Part shown: positions 51,404-59,848 of the stretch, in pieces | Position numbering within the stretch: the first letter of the stretch is position 1 | Layout: every line of letters starts with the position of its first letter | Assembly: GCF_900116805.1 (NCBI RefSeq) | Contig: NZ_FPBV01000010.1 | Location: 1 to 64,000, forward strand | Direction of reading: 5' to 3' | Source: Paenalicyclobacillus macrosporangiidus | GTDB lineage: Bacteria; Bacillota; Bacilli; Alicyclobacillales; Alicyclobacillaceae | DNA length: 64,000 nucleotides | The notes under the pieces: generated by a model | Told to the model about the DNA's origin: nothing | The model's database searches: none | Seen by the model: only the letters and a program-made list of their open reading frames with translations | Program-made: the position numbers and the translations under genes

Positions 51404-52291
51404 TCAGGTCTCCTCGATCCCCAGTTCGGCCTCGGTCACCGCCACCGCCTCCTCCGGCGATCGTGTCAGCGCCCGCGCCAACACCTGGAGCCGGTTGTGG
51501 ATGCGGGAGGCAGCGTAGTCGTGGATCAGCGGGATTGGCACGCCAAACGCGTTCACGTCGCGCGGCGGCAGCCCCTCGTTGAGGGGATACTGGCTGAGTT
51601 CGTCCATGGTGGCACGGACGAGATCGAACAGCGCCGGATCCTGGCTGATGAGCCGATGCAGGAGGTAGGTTCCGTAACCGATGTGGCGCGACTCGTCGCG
51701 GGCGATGGACTCGACGCCCTGCAGGAGCCCGGGCATCTTCCCGATGCGCCCGAGGCCGGTCCGAAAGGAGAAATACCCGGTCTCGGCGAGCACGCCTTCG
51801 ACGTACATGTTGTACACGGTGGCGGCGCGGGCTTGGGCGGCGGGGGAAGGATCGTGAATCAGGCGCTGCATGGCATCCGGCAGAATCTCATAGAAGATGC
51901 GGCGGTAGTTGGGCGTGTGGTAGACGGTGAGATCGTCCGTCTCGCCGACGGCGTCGAGGAACAGGCGGAAGAACTCGGTGTGCTTCGCTTCTTCGAAGAG
52001 GAAGGTAGTGAGGAACATCTCCTCCTCCAAGCGTCCTTCGCGGGCGATGGTCAGGATGAGCGGGAGGAGATCAAGCGTGACCGCCTCCTCGCCCGCCTGG
52101 AACTGTGCGAGATGGCGCAGGGTCTCCTCCCGCTGCTCGGCGGTCAGGGACCGCCAATCCTCCACGTCTTGGGAGAAGTCGATCCCGCGGGGATCCCACA
52201 CCCCCAGCCGCTTCGCCTTCTGGAACAAGCGATACGGCAGGCTCCCGGAGTCGATCCCGCGTGCGCTGGTGCTGGCGAAATCGCGTGCCAT
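51404..52291 (-). CDS. R2-like ligand-binding oxidase (R2lox)
   Basis: 295 residues from an ATG with GGAGGG upstream. It has the ferritin-like fold of ribonucleotide reductase R2. The metal ligands are readable as E68, E101, H104, E165, E200 and H203 (QAGEEAVT, EEAKHTEFF, YVEGVLAETGY, RDESRHIGYG). V71 and Y160 match the pair that forms the ether crosslink in Mn/Fe R2lox proteins, and there is no R2 radical-transfer context. It probably oxidises a fatty-acid-like ligand; the physiological substrate of the family is unknown. It is a single-gene unit here. Confidence 0.9.
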   Translation of the reverse strand: MARDFASTSARGIDSGSLPYRLFQKAKRLGVWDPRGIDFSQDVEDWRSLTAEQREETLRHLAQFQAGEEAVTLDLLPLILTIAREGRLEEEMFLTTFLFEEAKHTEFFRLFLDAVGETDDLTVYHTPNYRRIFYEILPDAMQRLIHDPSPAAQARAATVYNMYVEGVLAETGYFSFRTGLGRIGKMPGLLQGVESIARDESRHIGYGTYLLHRLISQDPALFDLVRATMDELSQYPLNEGLPPRDVNAFGVPIPLIHDYAASRIHNRLQVLARALTRSPEEAVAVTEAELGIEET

Positions 52292-52546
52292 GGCGCGCCC
52301 TCCTCGTTTGGGTTCCCGGTCCGGAGCAGGGCGGTCGTGAGCGGGGGACGCTGTTGTGCGGTGTGTCCGTGCCCACCTGCGGCACGGCAGCGGCGTGTGG
52401 TGGGAGGCCCTCGACCGGGATTTGAATTATCGGTATTTTCTATAAACTAACAGAGGCTTGGTAAGCGCGTCAAGCGGAAGACCGGCCGGTCGGTCCATGG
52501 GGTGCGGGCTTTGGCGGCCGGGGATGGGACACGGTCTGCCGCTGGG

Positions 52547-53161
52547 TCACCGCCTCATCCGGCGGCGGTTCACGGCAATGCGCAGGACCTCCAGCATCAA
52601 TCGCTCCTCGTCCGCCTCATTGGGCTGTACCCACTGCACACCGAGGATGCGCCGGGCATCGACGACTTGAACCCATATCACCTGGGCGGTGAGCTGGTGG
52701 GTCGTACCCAACCGGAAGCGCACGGTGAGGAGGGTGCCGGTGTCAGGCGGGGTGCGTGACTCAACGCCGGCCGGGCAGGGGACATCGGCGATTCCTTGCG
52801 GGGGCAGCTGCCGAGACATGGCTTTAGCAATGTTCCCGGGATTCCGGGTCCGGGGCGCGCCTTCGGTGATGATGCGGGCACCGCCGGGGGAGATGTCGGT
52901 GATCAGGCAGGGGAACCAGGCGGATGCGGACGGGGCCTGGTTGGCCTGTGGGGATTGCCCGGTCGGATCCACCGTGGCCGGGTCCACCAGGGGCAGGTGG
53001 GGTTGCGGCGGCTGGGTACCGTCGTGCGCAGGCGTGGGGCAGGCATGGGGATGGACGCAGTACGCGCCCTCGACATGCACCGGGACACGAATGTGCTGCC
53101 GCCTATCCATTGAAGGAGAGGAAACCGCCGGACGTTTGGGCCGATTTCGCCGCTCACCCAT
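52547..53161 (-). CDS. PilZ-domain protein with long proline-rich insertion
   Basis: 204 residues from the ATG at 53161, with AAGGTGG upstream. The c-di-GMP-binding motifs RRQHIR (RxxxR) and DISPGGARI (DxSxxG) are both present. They are normally 20-30 residues apart; here about 60 residues rich in Pro, His and Gln separate them. A beta-barrel strand pattern continues (LTVRFRLG, TAQVIWVQVV, GVQWVQ). It should be a c-di-GMP effector, perhaps with an altered pocket. A partner is not adjacent. Confidence 0.82.
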   Translation of the reverse strand: MGERRNRPKRPAVSSPSMDRRQHIRVPVHVEGAYCVHPHACPTPAHDGTQPPQPHLPLVDPATVDPTGQSPQANQAPSASAWFPCLITDISPGGARIITEGAPRTRNPGNIAKAMSRQLPPQGIADVPCPAGVESRTPPDTGTLLTVRFRLGTTHQLTAQVIWVQVVDARRILGVQWVQPNEADEERLMLEVLRIAVNRRRMRR

Positions 53162-53465
53162 GGGGACCACCTTGCCTGCGATCACGATGTGCTCCGTGAA
53201 GAGAATTCTCAGGCTGGGGAGAAATTTCCTCTATTCAATGCAGTGCGGGACCCGTCCAGTGCGGCGCCACCACCGGCTCGCCCTCACCGCCCCGTCCATC
53301 CCTCCACGGGTGCTCTGGAAAGCCTCGGGCCGGTCTACTCCCATCCCTATCTTCTCTCCTTCTCCGGGCGTCGATTTTTGTCACACTTTTGCACCCGCGA
53401 TCGTCAGACTGGGCGTCATCCTCTTTGTCACCAACACACCAATGCAGTGAGAAAGGACGTTCATC
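53162..53465. other. Intergenic region before the acyltransferase gene
   Basis: 304 bases, divergent promoters expected. It holds a 10-base palindrome GAGAATTCTC (53200-53209) but no clear promoter hexamers and no convincing ORF. GAAAGGA upstream of 53466 is the ribosome site. Confidence 0.4.
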
Positions 53466-55625
53466 ATGCCGAAACCCATGCGCAGCGGCGGTCGTTACAT
53501 GCCTGGTCTGGATGGTCTGCGGGCTCTGGCGGTCGTGGCGGTGGTGGTCTACCACCTTCACGCCGCCTGGGCGCCGGGCGGTTTGTTGGGTGTGGGGGTC
53601 TTCTTCGTGTTGTCGGGGTATCTCATCACCGACCTCCTGGTCGCCGAGTGGCGCCGCACGGGCCGCCTGGATCTGCGCGGCTTCTGGATGCGCCGGTTCC
53701 GCCGGTTGATTCCGGCGCTGTGGCTGATGATCGGGGGGGTCTGCGCCTGGTTGGCCGCGTCGGATCCGGGACGGCTCGAGAAACTGCGGGGGGACATCGG
53801 GGCGGCGTTCCTGTACGTGAGCAACTGGTGGTATGTGTTTCACCAGGTTTCGTACTTCGATCGCTTCGGTCCACCGAGCCCCTTCGGCCACCTGTGGTCC
53901 TTGGCCGTCGAGGAGCAGTTCTACCTGGTGTGGCCGCTGCTCTTGGGTGTGGGCCTGCGCCGGCTGCGCCGCGGAACACTGCTGGGCTGGACGTTGATCG
54001 GGGCGGCGGTGTCCGCCCTCTCGATGGCTCTGCTCTTTCAACCCGGCACGGATCCGAGCCGCATCTACTACGGCACGGACACGCGCGCCTTCGCGCTGCT
54101 GCTGGGGGCCGCCCTCGCGCTGGTGTGGCCCAGCGAGCAGTTGCCGCGATGGCGGACGAGGCGGAGCCGCTTCGCCGCGGATGGGATGGGCGTCGCTGGG
54201 TTGGCTGTCATTTTGGTGATGTTTTTCACCACCGACGAGTACGGGGCCTTTCTGTACCGGGGCGGCATGGTGCTGCTGTCGCTGGCCACGGCGGCGGTGG
54301 TGGCGGCCGCCGCGCACCCGGACAGCCGCTTGGGGAGGGCGCTGGGCTGGGGACCGCTGCGCTGGCTGGGGATGCGCAGCTACGGCATCTACCTGTGGCA
54401 TTACCCGGTGCTGGCGTTGTCCACCCCGCTGAACACCGCGGGGGACATCGACTGGGTGCGGATGTTGCTGCAGGTCTTGGCCAGCGTCGGCCTTGCGGCC
54501 CTGTCGTGGCGGTATGTGGAGCAGCCCATCCTCCGGATGGGCAAGGCACCGGGCTCCGCGCCGGCTTCAGGGGCATTGGACGCCCCGCGCCGCCACGGGC
54601 AGGGGACATCCCGGCGGGGGCGTACGCACCGAAATCGCCGAACGCATCGACACCGCCGCAGTGCGGTGGCCGCCATGTGGGCCGCGTCGGCCGCCGTCTT
54701 AGCAATTGCGGCCGCGATGTGGTTCAGCCCGAATGCCGGCGCGAGCCTGCTGCAATGGACCGGTGGCGGAGAGATGAGGGCCCATTTGGCGCGTCCGGTA
54801 AGTGGCGCCTCCGCAGCCTCCCAGACGACCGGGGACGCGGCGCCGTCATCCGGGAAGACGGGGCACGCCGGCACGGGGGCCCAGGGGGACGGGCAGGCAC
54901 AAGGTGGCGGACAGGCACCGGGGGACGGGGAGACGGCGGGATGGAACGGACAGATGAACGGCGCGGGCTCGCCGCCGCAAAAGACCGGGGCCGGGACCAC
55001 CGCTTCCGGGCCCTCCGCCAGCCAGGACGGGGGGACGTCCGGAGGCACGGCGGGGAACGGGTCCGGCCAGGCCGGCGGATCGAATGCGCCGGGACGGACG
55101 GAGACGGCGCATCCGGTGAATCCCGGTCCGCTGGGGGCGGGCATCACCGCCATCGGCGACTCGGTGCTCGAGGACGCCAAGCCGTACCTGGAGAAACTGC
55201 TTCCGGGGATTGTCGTCGATGCCCAGGTGGGAAGGCAGTTCACCGAGGCGGCACAGGTCATCGGTCGTTTGCAGCAGCAGCGACGGTTGGGAGATACGGT
55301 GATCATCGAGCTCGGCAACAACGGGCCGTTCACCGAGCAACAGATGGATGACCTGTTGGCGCAACTGGGCTCACGCCGGGTGGTGTTGGTGAATGTGCGG
55401 GTGCCGCGGCCCTGGCAGGACGTGGTGAACCGGACACTGGCTGCGGTGGCCGCGGACCATCCCGGTCTCACCCTGGTGGACTGGTGCAGCGCCAGCGCGG
55501 GCAAGACCCAGTGGTTCTACGCGGACGGCGTGCACCTCAATCCGGCCGGTTCCCAGGCGTACGCGCAATTGTTGGCGGGGGCGGTTCGGCCGGGGGACGA
55601 GGCCGCCCGGACGAATCGCGATTGA
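53466..55625 (+). CDS. OafA/YrhL-type membrane acyltransferase with SGNH domain
   Basis: 719 residues. Residues 1-370 are an acyltransferase-3 domain with about ten membrane segments (YMPGLDGLRALAVVAVVVYH with the conserved His; GVGVFFVLSGYLITDLL; FGHLWSLAVEEQFYLVWPLL). A long Gly/Gln/Thr-rich linker (about 440-550) of low complexity follows. The C-terminus is an SGNH-like hydrolase domain (AIGDSVLEDA, ELGNNGPFTEQQMD, DGVHLNPAGSQAYAQLL with the catalytic D-x-x-H). It O-acetylates a cell-surface polymer such as peptidoglycan, teichoic acid or exopolysaccharide. Confidence 0.9.
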   Translation: MPKPMRSGGRYMPGLDGLRALAVVAVVVYHLHAAWAPGGLLGVGVFFVLSGYLITDLLVAEWRRTGRLDLRGFWMRRFRRLIPALWLMIGGVCAWLAASDPGRLEKLRGDIGAAFLYVSNWWYVFHQVSYFDRFGPPSPFGHLWSLAVEEQFYLVWPLLLGVGLRRLRRGTLLGWTLIGAAVSALSMALLFQPGTDPSRIYYGTDTRAFALLLGAALALVWPSEQLPRWRTRRSRFAADGMGVAGLAVILVMFFTTDEYGAFLYRGGMVLLSLATAAVVAAAAHPDSRLGRALGWGPLRWLGMRSYGIYLWHYPVLALSTPLNTAGDIDWVRMLLQVLASVGLAALSWRYVEQPILRMGKAPGSAPASGALDAPRRHGQGTSRRGRTHRNRRTHRHRRSAVAAMWAASAAVLAIAAAMWFSPNAGASLLQWTGGGEMRAHLARPVSGASAASQTTGDAAPSSGKTGHAGTGAQGDGQAQGGGQAPGDGETAGWNGQMNGAGSPPQKTGAGTTASGPSASQDGGTSGGTAGNGSGQAGGSNAPGRTETAHPVNPGPLGAGITAIGDSVLEDAKPYLEKLLPGIVVDAQVGRQFTEAAQVIGRLQQQRRLGDTVIIELGNNGPFTEQQMDDLLAQLGSRRVVLVNVRVPRPWQDVVNRTLAAVAADHPGLTLVDWCSASAGKTQWFYADGVHLNPAGSQAYAQLLAGAVRPGDEAARTNRD

Positions 55626-55804
55626 ATGCGGGGGCGACGGTTCCATGGCTGGCTGTTGAGGCACAATGGTCCGCGTATCCTCTGCATGCTACAATGACTT
55701 TACTGAAATCGGATCGACGGGTAACGGCAAATCTGGGGGCAGCGTTCGCATAAGCGCTTTTGGAACGGACACAATGATGAATAGATGGAAGCAGGTTGAT
55801 AGGG

Positions 55805-56233
55805 ATGCAAGATCGTTATGGACAGGCCGCAAGTCGTCACCTGCGGGACGCCGGCCTCCTCCTGCAGAACGGGCGGTTTGATAATGCCGTCTATCTGGCG
55901 GGGTACGTTGCAGAGTGTTGCCTGAAATCGGTGATTGAGGTTTTCACGACTTACTTACATGCGCGATCGTATGGTCACAATCTCTCCAAATTGGAAGGTG
56001 TGGGCTTGCAACGGGCCATCAGAGTCTGCCCTCAAGCACAATCTTACGTTCCTAGCGTCGCGCTGACGCACACGCCTCTGGCACATGCCCATCCCGTTCG
56101 AAGGTATTGGAAGAATGGGGTTTGGACACAGCAATGCGCCGATGCCGTCGTGAAACTCGCGAAAGAAATCTATCGGGAGACCATCATCCGACTGGTACTG
56201 GATGGGAAGTTGAGGAGGGAGGAACTTGAGTGA
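55805..56233 (+). CDS. HEPN-domain protein, first gene of an ATPase cassette
   Basis: 142 residues from the ATG at 55805 (a TTG at 55796 is an alternative). The helices AASRHLRDAGLLLQNGRFDN and AVYLAGYVAECCLKSVIEVF with the following YGHNLSKLEG are those of small HEPN proteins (COG1895-like). The canonical RNase motif R-x(4-6)-H is not evident, though RSYGH is close to it. HEPN proteins are common RNase toxins or adaptors in defence systems. The stop overlaps the next gene by 8 bases. Confidence 0.75.
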   Translation: MQDRYGQAASRHLRDAGLLLQNGRFDNAVYLAGYVAECCLKSVIEVFTTYLHARSYGHNLSKLEGVGLQRAIRVCPQAQSYVPSVALTHTPLAHAHPVRRYWKNGVWTQQCADAVVKLAKEIYRETIIRLVLDGKLRREELE

Positions 56234-57641
56234 CGTGCGCTTTGATGACGTCCTGAAACGGACGTGGGAGGCGCTCTCGTCCTGTGAACCTTTGATGCAG
56301 TCCTGTGACGCCATCACCATCATTCGAGACCTGCAGGGTCGCATCACGGTGTACTTGGAATGCACGAACCGGTCGTCATTGGGCGACACGCTCCTGGAGA
56401 CGGTTCGTGAGATCCTGATGTCCAGATTGGACGTGTATTTCTCAGGGGATCTGTGGGTTTCCGATCCCCGTGACGATGTATTCGCTTCTTTGGAAGACGT
56501 GATTCACTCCGAGCGGATTCCGTTGCAGTGGGCGCTTCGCCATGAAGACCATGAAGCCTCGGGTGGGAGCCAGCCGGAATTTTATGTGTTGGAACGTCGC
56601 GTGGCGAAGGAATACTGGAACGAGCGGGTCGACAGCGAATCCACGCTTCCTTGGCCTGTGTGCGACGTCGATGCACGCAAGAGGCCTGCAGTGGTCACTT
56701 TCTACTCGTTTAAGGGCGGGCTCGGGCGCACGACCAGTCTGGCGGGGGTTAGCCTGGTTCTGGCACGCTTGGGTTTCCATGTGGCGATGATCGACTTGGA
56801 TTTGGAAGCGCCCGGTCTTGCCACACTGTTTTTCAAGGACACGGGTTCACAAACAGGGGTCGTTGACTACTTGATTGAGAAACCCCTTCATCAGGACGAC
56901 TACACCGTGAGAGAAAACGTGTTGACCGTGGCTGATCCTGTCTTGGTGGCGGGTGGAAACCCGATCCGCTTGCTCCCCGCCGGCAGTGTAAACCAGAATT
57001 ACCTAGAGAAATTGGCGAGGCTTGACTTTCAGCACCAAACATCAACGCAGATCCAACAAACGCTGAAGAGACTTCTCATCGAGATTTCCGATACATATAG
57101 GTCGCTGGACTTCATTTTCTTAGACTCCAGAGCGGGATTTCATGACCTGGGGGGACTTGCCGTAACCAGGATGTCCCACGCCGTCGTCATGTTGGGGAAT
57201 CATTCTCGCCAGACTTGGGCTGGCCTCACATCCGTGATCGATACCTTGTCCGGGCACGGTGTGCGCGAACCGGTTCCCGTGGTGTTGGTGCACGCGATGG
57301 CACCCGGCCCTACGCACCCGAACGCGAGCGTTGAGCAACGCCTGTTTCGGGAAACCGCCTACGACGTGTTTCAGAAACATTACTATGCCGATCAAGGGGA
57401 TATCTCTGTACCGAACGAGAACGATCCCGATGCACCCTTTCACCCGGTGGTCATACCGTGGCATGAGATCCTGCGGGGAGACATTCACCTTTCGCATGTC
57501 TCGGACGATGAACGACGCCGGACAGAAGCGCTCGTGCGTGTCTTGACGGGTGAACCTTATGATGACCTGGCAAGACGTCTTGCGCTGTTGTTCGGAAGAG
57601 ATTTCCCTGCCGGAGGAGGGGGGAAGGATCATGTGGGATAA
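56226..57641 (+). CDS. KGGxGR-variant MinD/ParA-like ATPase
   Basis: 471 residues from a TTG that overlaps the HEPN stop, with GGAGG 4 bases upstream (short). About 150 N-terminal residues of unknown fold precede a deviant-Walker-A ATPase: FKGGLGRTTSLAGVSLVLA (162-180), in which Arg168 replaces the usual Lys of KGGxGKT. IDLDLEAPGLATLF and the Walker B-like FIFLDSRAGFHDLGG follow. Proteins of this variant occur next to P-loop ATPases in genomic islands. The N-terminal domain may sense or bind a partner. A role in partitioning is unlikely because no ParB or centromere repeats are seen. Confidence 0.8.
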   Translation: MSDVRFDDVLKRTWEALSSCEPLMQSCDAITIIRDLQGRITVYLECTNRSSLGDTLLETVREILMSRLDVYFSGDLWVSDPRDDVFASLEDVIHSERIPLQWALRHEDHEASGGSQPEFYVLERRVAKEYWNERVDSESTLPWPVCDVDARKRPAVVTFYSFKGGLGRTTSLAGVSLVLARLGFHVAMIDLDLEAPGLATLFFKDTGSQTGVVDYLIEKPLHQDDYTVRENVLTVADPVLVAGGNPIRLLPAGSVNQNYLEKLARLDFQHQTSTQIQQTLKRLLIEISDTYRSLDFIFLDSRAGFHDLGGLAVTRMSHAVVMLGNHSRQTWAGLTSVIDTLSGHGVREPVPVVLVHAMAPGPTHPNASVEQRLFRETAYDVFQKHYYADQGDISVPNENDPDAPFHPVVIPWHEILRGDIHLSHVSDDERRRTEALVRVLTGEPYDDLARRLALLFGRDFPAGGGGKDHVG

Positions 57642-59112
57642 GCGGAAGCTGCTTGAGCAAATGAAGTTTCTTGGACCGGGAACGGCGGAGTTTGATGCCA
57701 GGGAACCAAAGGGGTTTCTTCGTAATTTTCTGGTCATCGGAGATTACCGATATGCGTTGGATCCGGATACCCTCCTCATCCTCGGCGGAAGAGGCGTCGG
57801 CAAGTCCGCGTTGTTCCAGGTATTGAACCTCCCCGAAGGAGCCGGGGCTTTGGTCGACGCAACCAATAGCTTGGTATCCTTGAACTGGCAGCACACGTAT
57901 TGGATTCGCGGCTTCGGAAAAGTCCAACAGGACAGCTCGTTTCCAACGCCTGAAACTGTGTCCGATTACATGACCAGTCAGGATGCCATCGCGTGGCGGG
58001 CATTCTGGATCGGCTTGGTCTTGGGGCGAATCCTGCAGGACTGCCCACCCGAGGTGCAACGGTTCGTGAGGGAGCGATTGCCAAATGAATGCATCGCGCT
58101 CATGGAGCATGGATTGTCCAAGCTAAGCCGCTGGTTTCCTCTCATCCGGCAAAATCTCGAGACAACCAATGACGTGCTGGATCAGTTGGACAAAGCGCTC
58201 CTGACGACAGACAGTTGGCTGTTCGTCACATACGATGAGCTCGACCGCCTTGTCCCAAGTTATCGTGAGTTGTCCATTCCCATTCGGGAGCTGCTGGCCC
58301 TCTGGCTCGACCGCTGGCGCCGTTGGCACCGTATTCGGCCAAAGATCTTCCTCCGTTCCGATTTGTTCGGTGTTGACCGTCTGCAGTTTCCGGATGCCTC
58401 CAAATTCAGTGGCCATCAGGTGCGCCTCGATTGGTCGCCAAACTGGTTGTACCGGCTCCTCGTGAAACGACTGGCCAACTCCGGCACGCCCATGACGGAC
58501 TACGTGCAGCGTGTGGAAGGACTCATCGAGGAGGAGGACCCAACATTTGGTTACGTACCGACGGCGGACGAGTCCAGGCATAAGCGCTTCATTGACCGGA
58601 TGATCGGCGAGTTCATGGGGGCAAACGCGAGAAAGGGCATCACATTCCGATGGATTCCGAATCACCTGATGGATGCTGGAGGAAAAATCACGCCCCGTTC
58701 GTTCATCAAATTGTTTGCCTTTGCCGCCGATCTGGAACTGGAACGCTTCGATCCCACGACGTTGCCGGATGAACGTCTGCTGAGACCGACGAACATACAG
58801 GGAGCTCTCATGCAAACCTCTCTGGAACGGATCAACGAGCTCGTCGAAGAATATCCCTGGATATCAGAACTCAAGCCTGCGTTCCAGGGGATTGAGGTAC
58901 CGGTCGCAGAAGAGCGGTTCATCACTGCGCTTGAATCGGTGAAGTGGAAAGGTGATAGCCCGCCACCATCGACCGTCCCAGGCGAGGTGATGGAGACGTT
59001 GATTCAACTCGGTATCTTGGAACGGCGATTCGACGGGCGAATCAACGCACCCGAGATCTACATGCACGGGTTTGGTATGAAACGCCGCGGTGGTGTCAAG
59101 CGCCCGCGATGA
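57631..59112 (+). CDS. Large P-loop ATPase (STAND-like) of the HEPN/KGGxGR cassette
   Basis: 493 residues from the ATG at 57631, with GGAAGG upstream, overlapping the previous gene by 11 bases. Walker A is GGRGVGKS (52-59). Walker B is probably SWLFVTYDELDRL (about 200). An arginine/winged-helix-like region follows (KIFLRSDLFG, then RKGITFRWIPNHLMDAGG). The C-terminal 120 residues are helical with PEIYMHGFGMKRRG at the end. It resembles P-loop ATPases of the Sll1717 type. Its fixed coupling to the two genes before it implies one functional complex. Confidence 0.78.
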   Translation: MWDKRKLLEQMKFLGPGTAEFDAREPKGFLRNFLVIGDYRYALDPDTLLILGGRGVGKSALFQVLNLPEGAGALVDATNSLVSLNWQHTYWIRGFGKVQQDSSFPTPETVSDYMTSQDAIAWRAFWIGLVLGRILQDCPPEVQRFVRERLPNECIALMEHGLSKLSRWFPLIRQNLETTNDVLDQLDKALLTTDSWLFVTYDELDRLVPSYRELSIPIRELLALWLDRWRRWHRIRPKIFLRSDLFGVDRLQFPDASKFSGHQVRLDWSPNWLYRLLVKRLANSGTPMTDYVQRVEGLIEEEDPTFGYVPTADESRHKRFIDRMIGEFMGANARKGITFRWIPNHLMDAGGKITPRSFIKLFAFAADLELERFDPTTLPDERLLRPTNIQGALMQTSLERINELVEEYPWISELKPAFQGIEVPVAEERFITALESVKWKGDSPPPSTVPGEVMETLIQLGILERRFDGRINAPEIYMHGFGMKRRGGVKRPR

Positions 59113-59215
59113 CCATCGGCGCAACACCTGGGCACACTGGGCGTGGCAGCGTACCGCTCATCACGGTAACCGCGCCCCGGGGCCTGTCCGTAGATCGGGA
59201 TGGAAGCGTCTTGGC

Positions 59216-59848
59216 TCAGAGCAATCCCCGCTGGTGCGCCTCCATCACGGCTTCCACGCGGTTGCGGACGCCGAGCCGTTGGTAGATCTCGTTGACGATG
59301 GCTTTGACGGTGTTTTCGGACAGATGCATCTGACGGCCAATCTCATGGTTCGTCATCCCCTGCGCCATGAGCCGCAGGATCTCGATGTCCCGCAGGCCGA
59401 GCACATCCTTGGCGGGTACGCTGTCGCTGCCTGCCTGGATCCACTGCAGGGCGTGCTCGGTGACGGCCGGATCGAGCACCGATTGGCCATCCAACAGATG
59501 GCGGATGGATTGCAGCAGCTCCTCCCCGGGCATGTTTTTGGACAGGTAGCCTTGAATCCCTGTCTGGAGGCAGGTGTGGACGACATGTTTGTCCACCGTC
59601 GAAGTGAGGATGGCGACGCGGGTCGACGGGGTCGTCTCCCGCACCGCCTTGCACAATTCAATCCCGCTCATGTCCGGCAGGCGCACGTCAATCAACGCGA
59701 GATCGGGACAGAGCGACTGAATCAGGGCGAGTCCTTCCGCACCCGTCGCGGCCTGCCCGGCCAAGATCAGGCCGTGTTCATTCAGGAACGTCTGCAGGCC
59801 GATCCGCACGAGTTCGTGATCGTCCACCACGACAATCCGATGGGTCAT
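59216..59848 (-). CDS. NarL/FixJ-family response regulator
   Basis: 210 residues. The receiver domain has D9/D10 as acidic pair, phospho-acceptor D54 in LIDVRLPDMSG, the Thr switch in ILTST and Lys in YLSKN. The C-terminal LuxR-type helix-turn-helix reads LRLMAQGMTNHEIGRQMHLS and SENTVKAIVNEIYQRL. The ATG overlaps the kinase stop (ATGA). It is leftward, divergent from the cox operon with the kinase between them, and is a candidate activator of that operon. Confidence 0.93.
   Translation of the reverse strand: MTHRIVVVDDHELVRIGLQTFLNEHGLILAGQAATGAEGLALIQSLCPDLALIDVRLPDMSGIELCKAVRETTPSTRVAILTSTVDKHVVHTCLQTGIQGYLSKNMPGEELLQSIRHLLDGQSVLDPAVTEHALQWIQAGSDSVPAKDVLGLRDIEILRLMAQGMTNHEIGRQMHLSENTVKAIVNEIYQRLGVRNRVEAVMEAHQRGLL

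Noticed and set aside
59174-59183. GCCCCGGGGC palindrome between the ATPase cassette and the response regulator
   Set aside because: Self-complementary but without a loop or T-run, and such sequences are expected by chance at this GC content.
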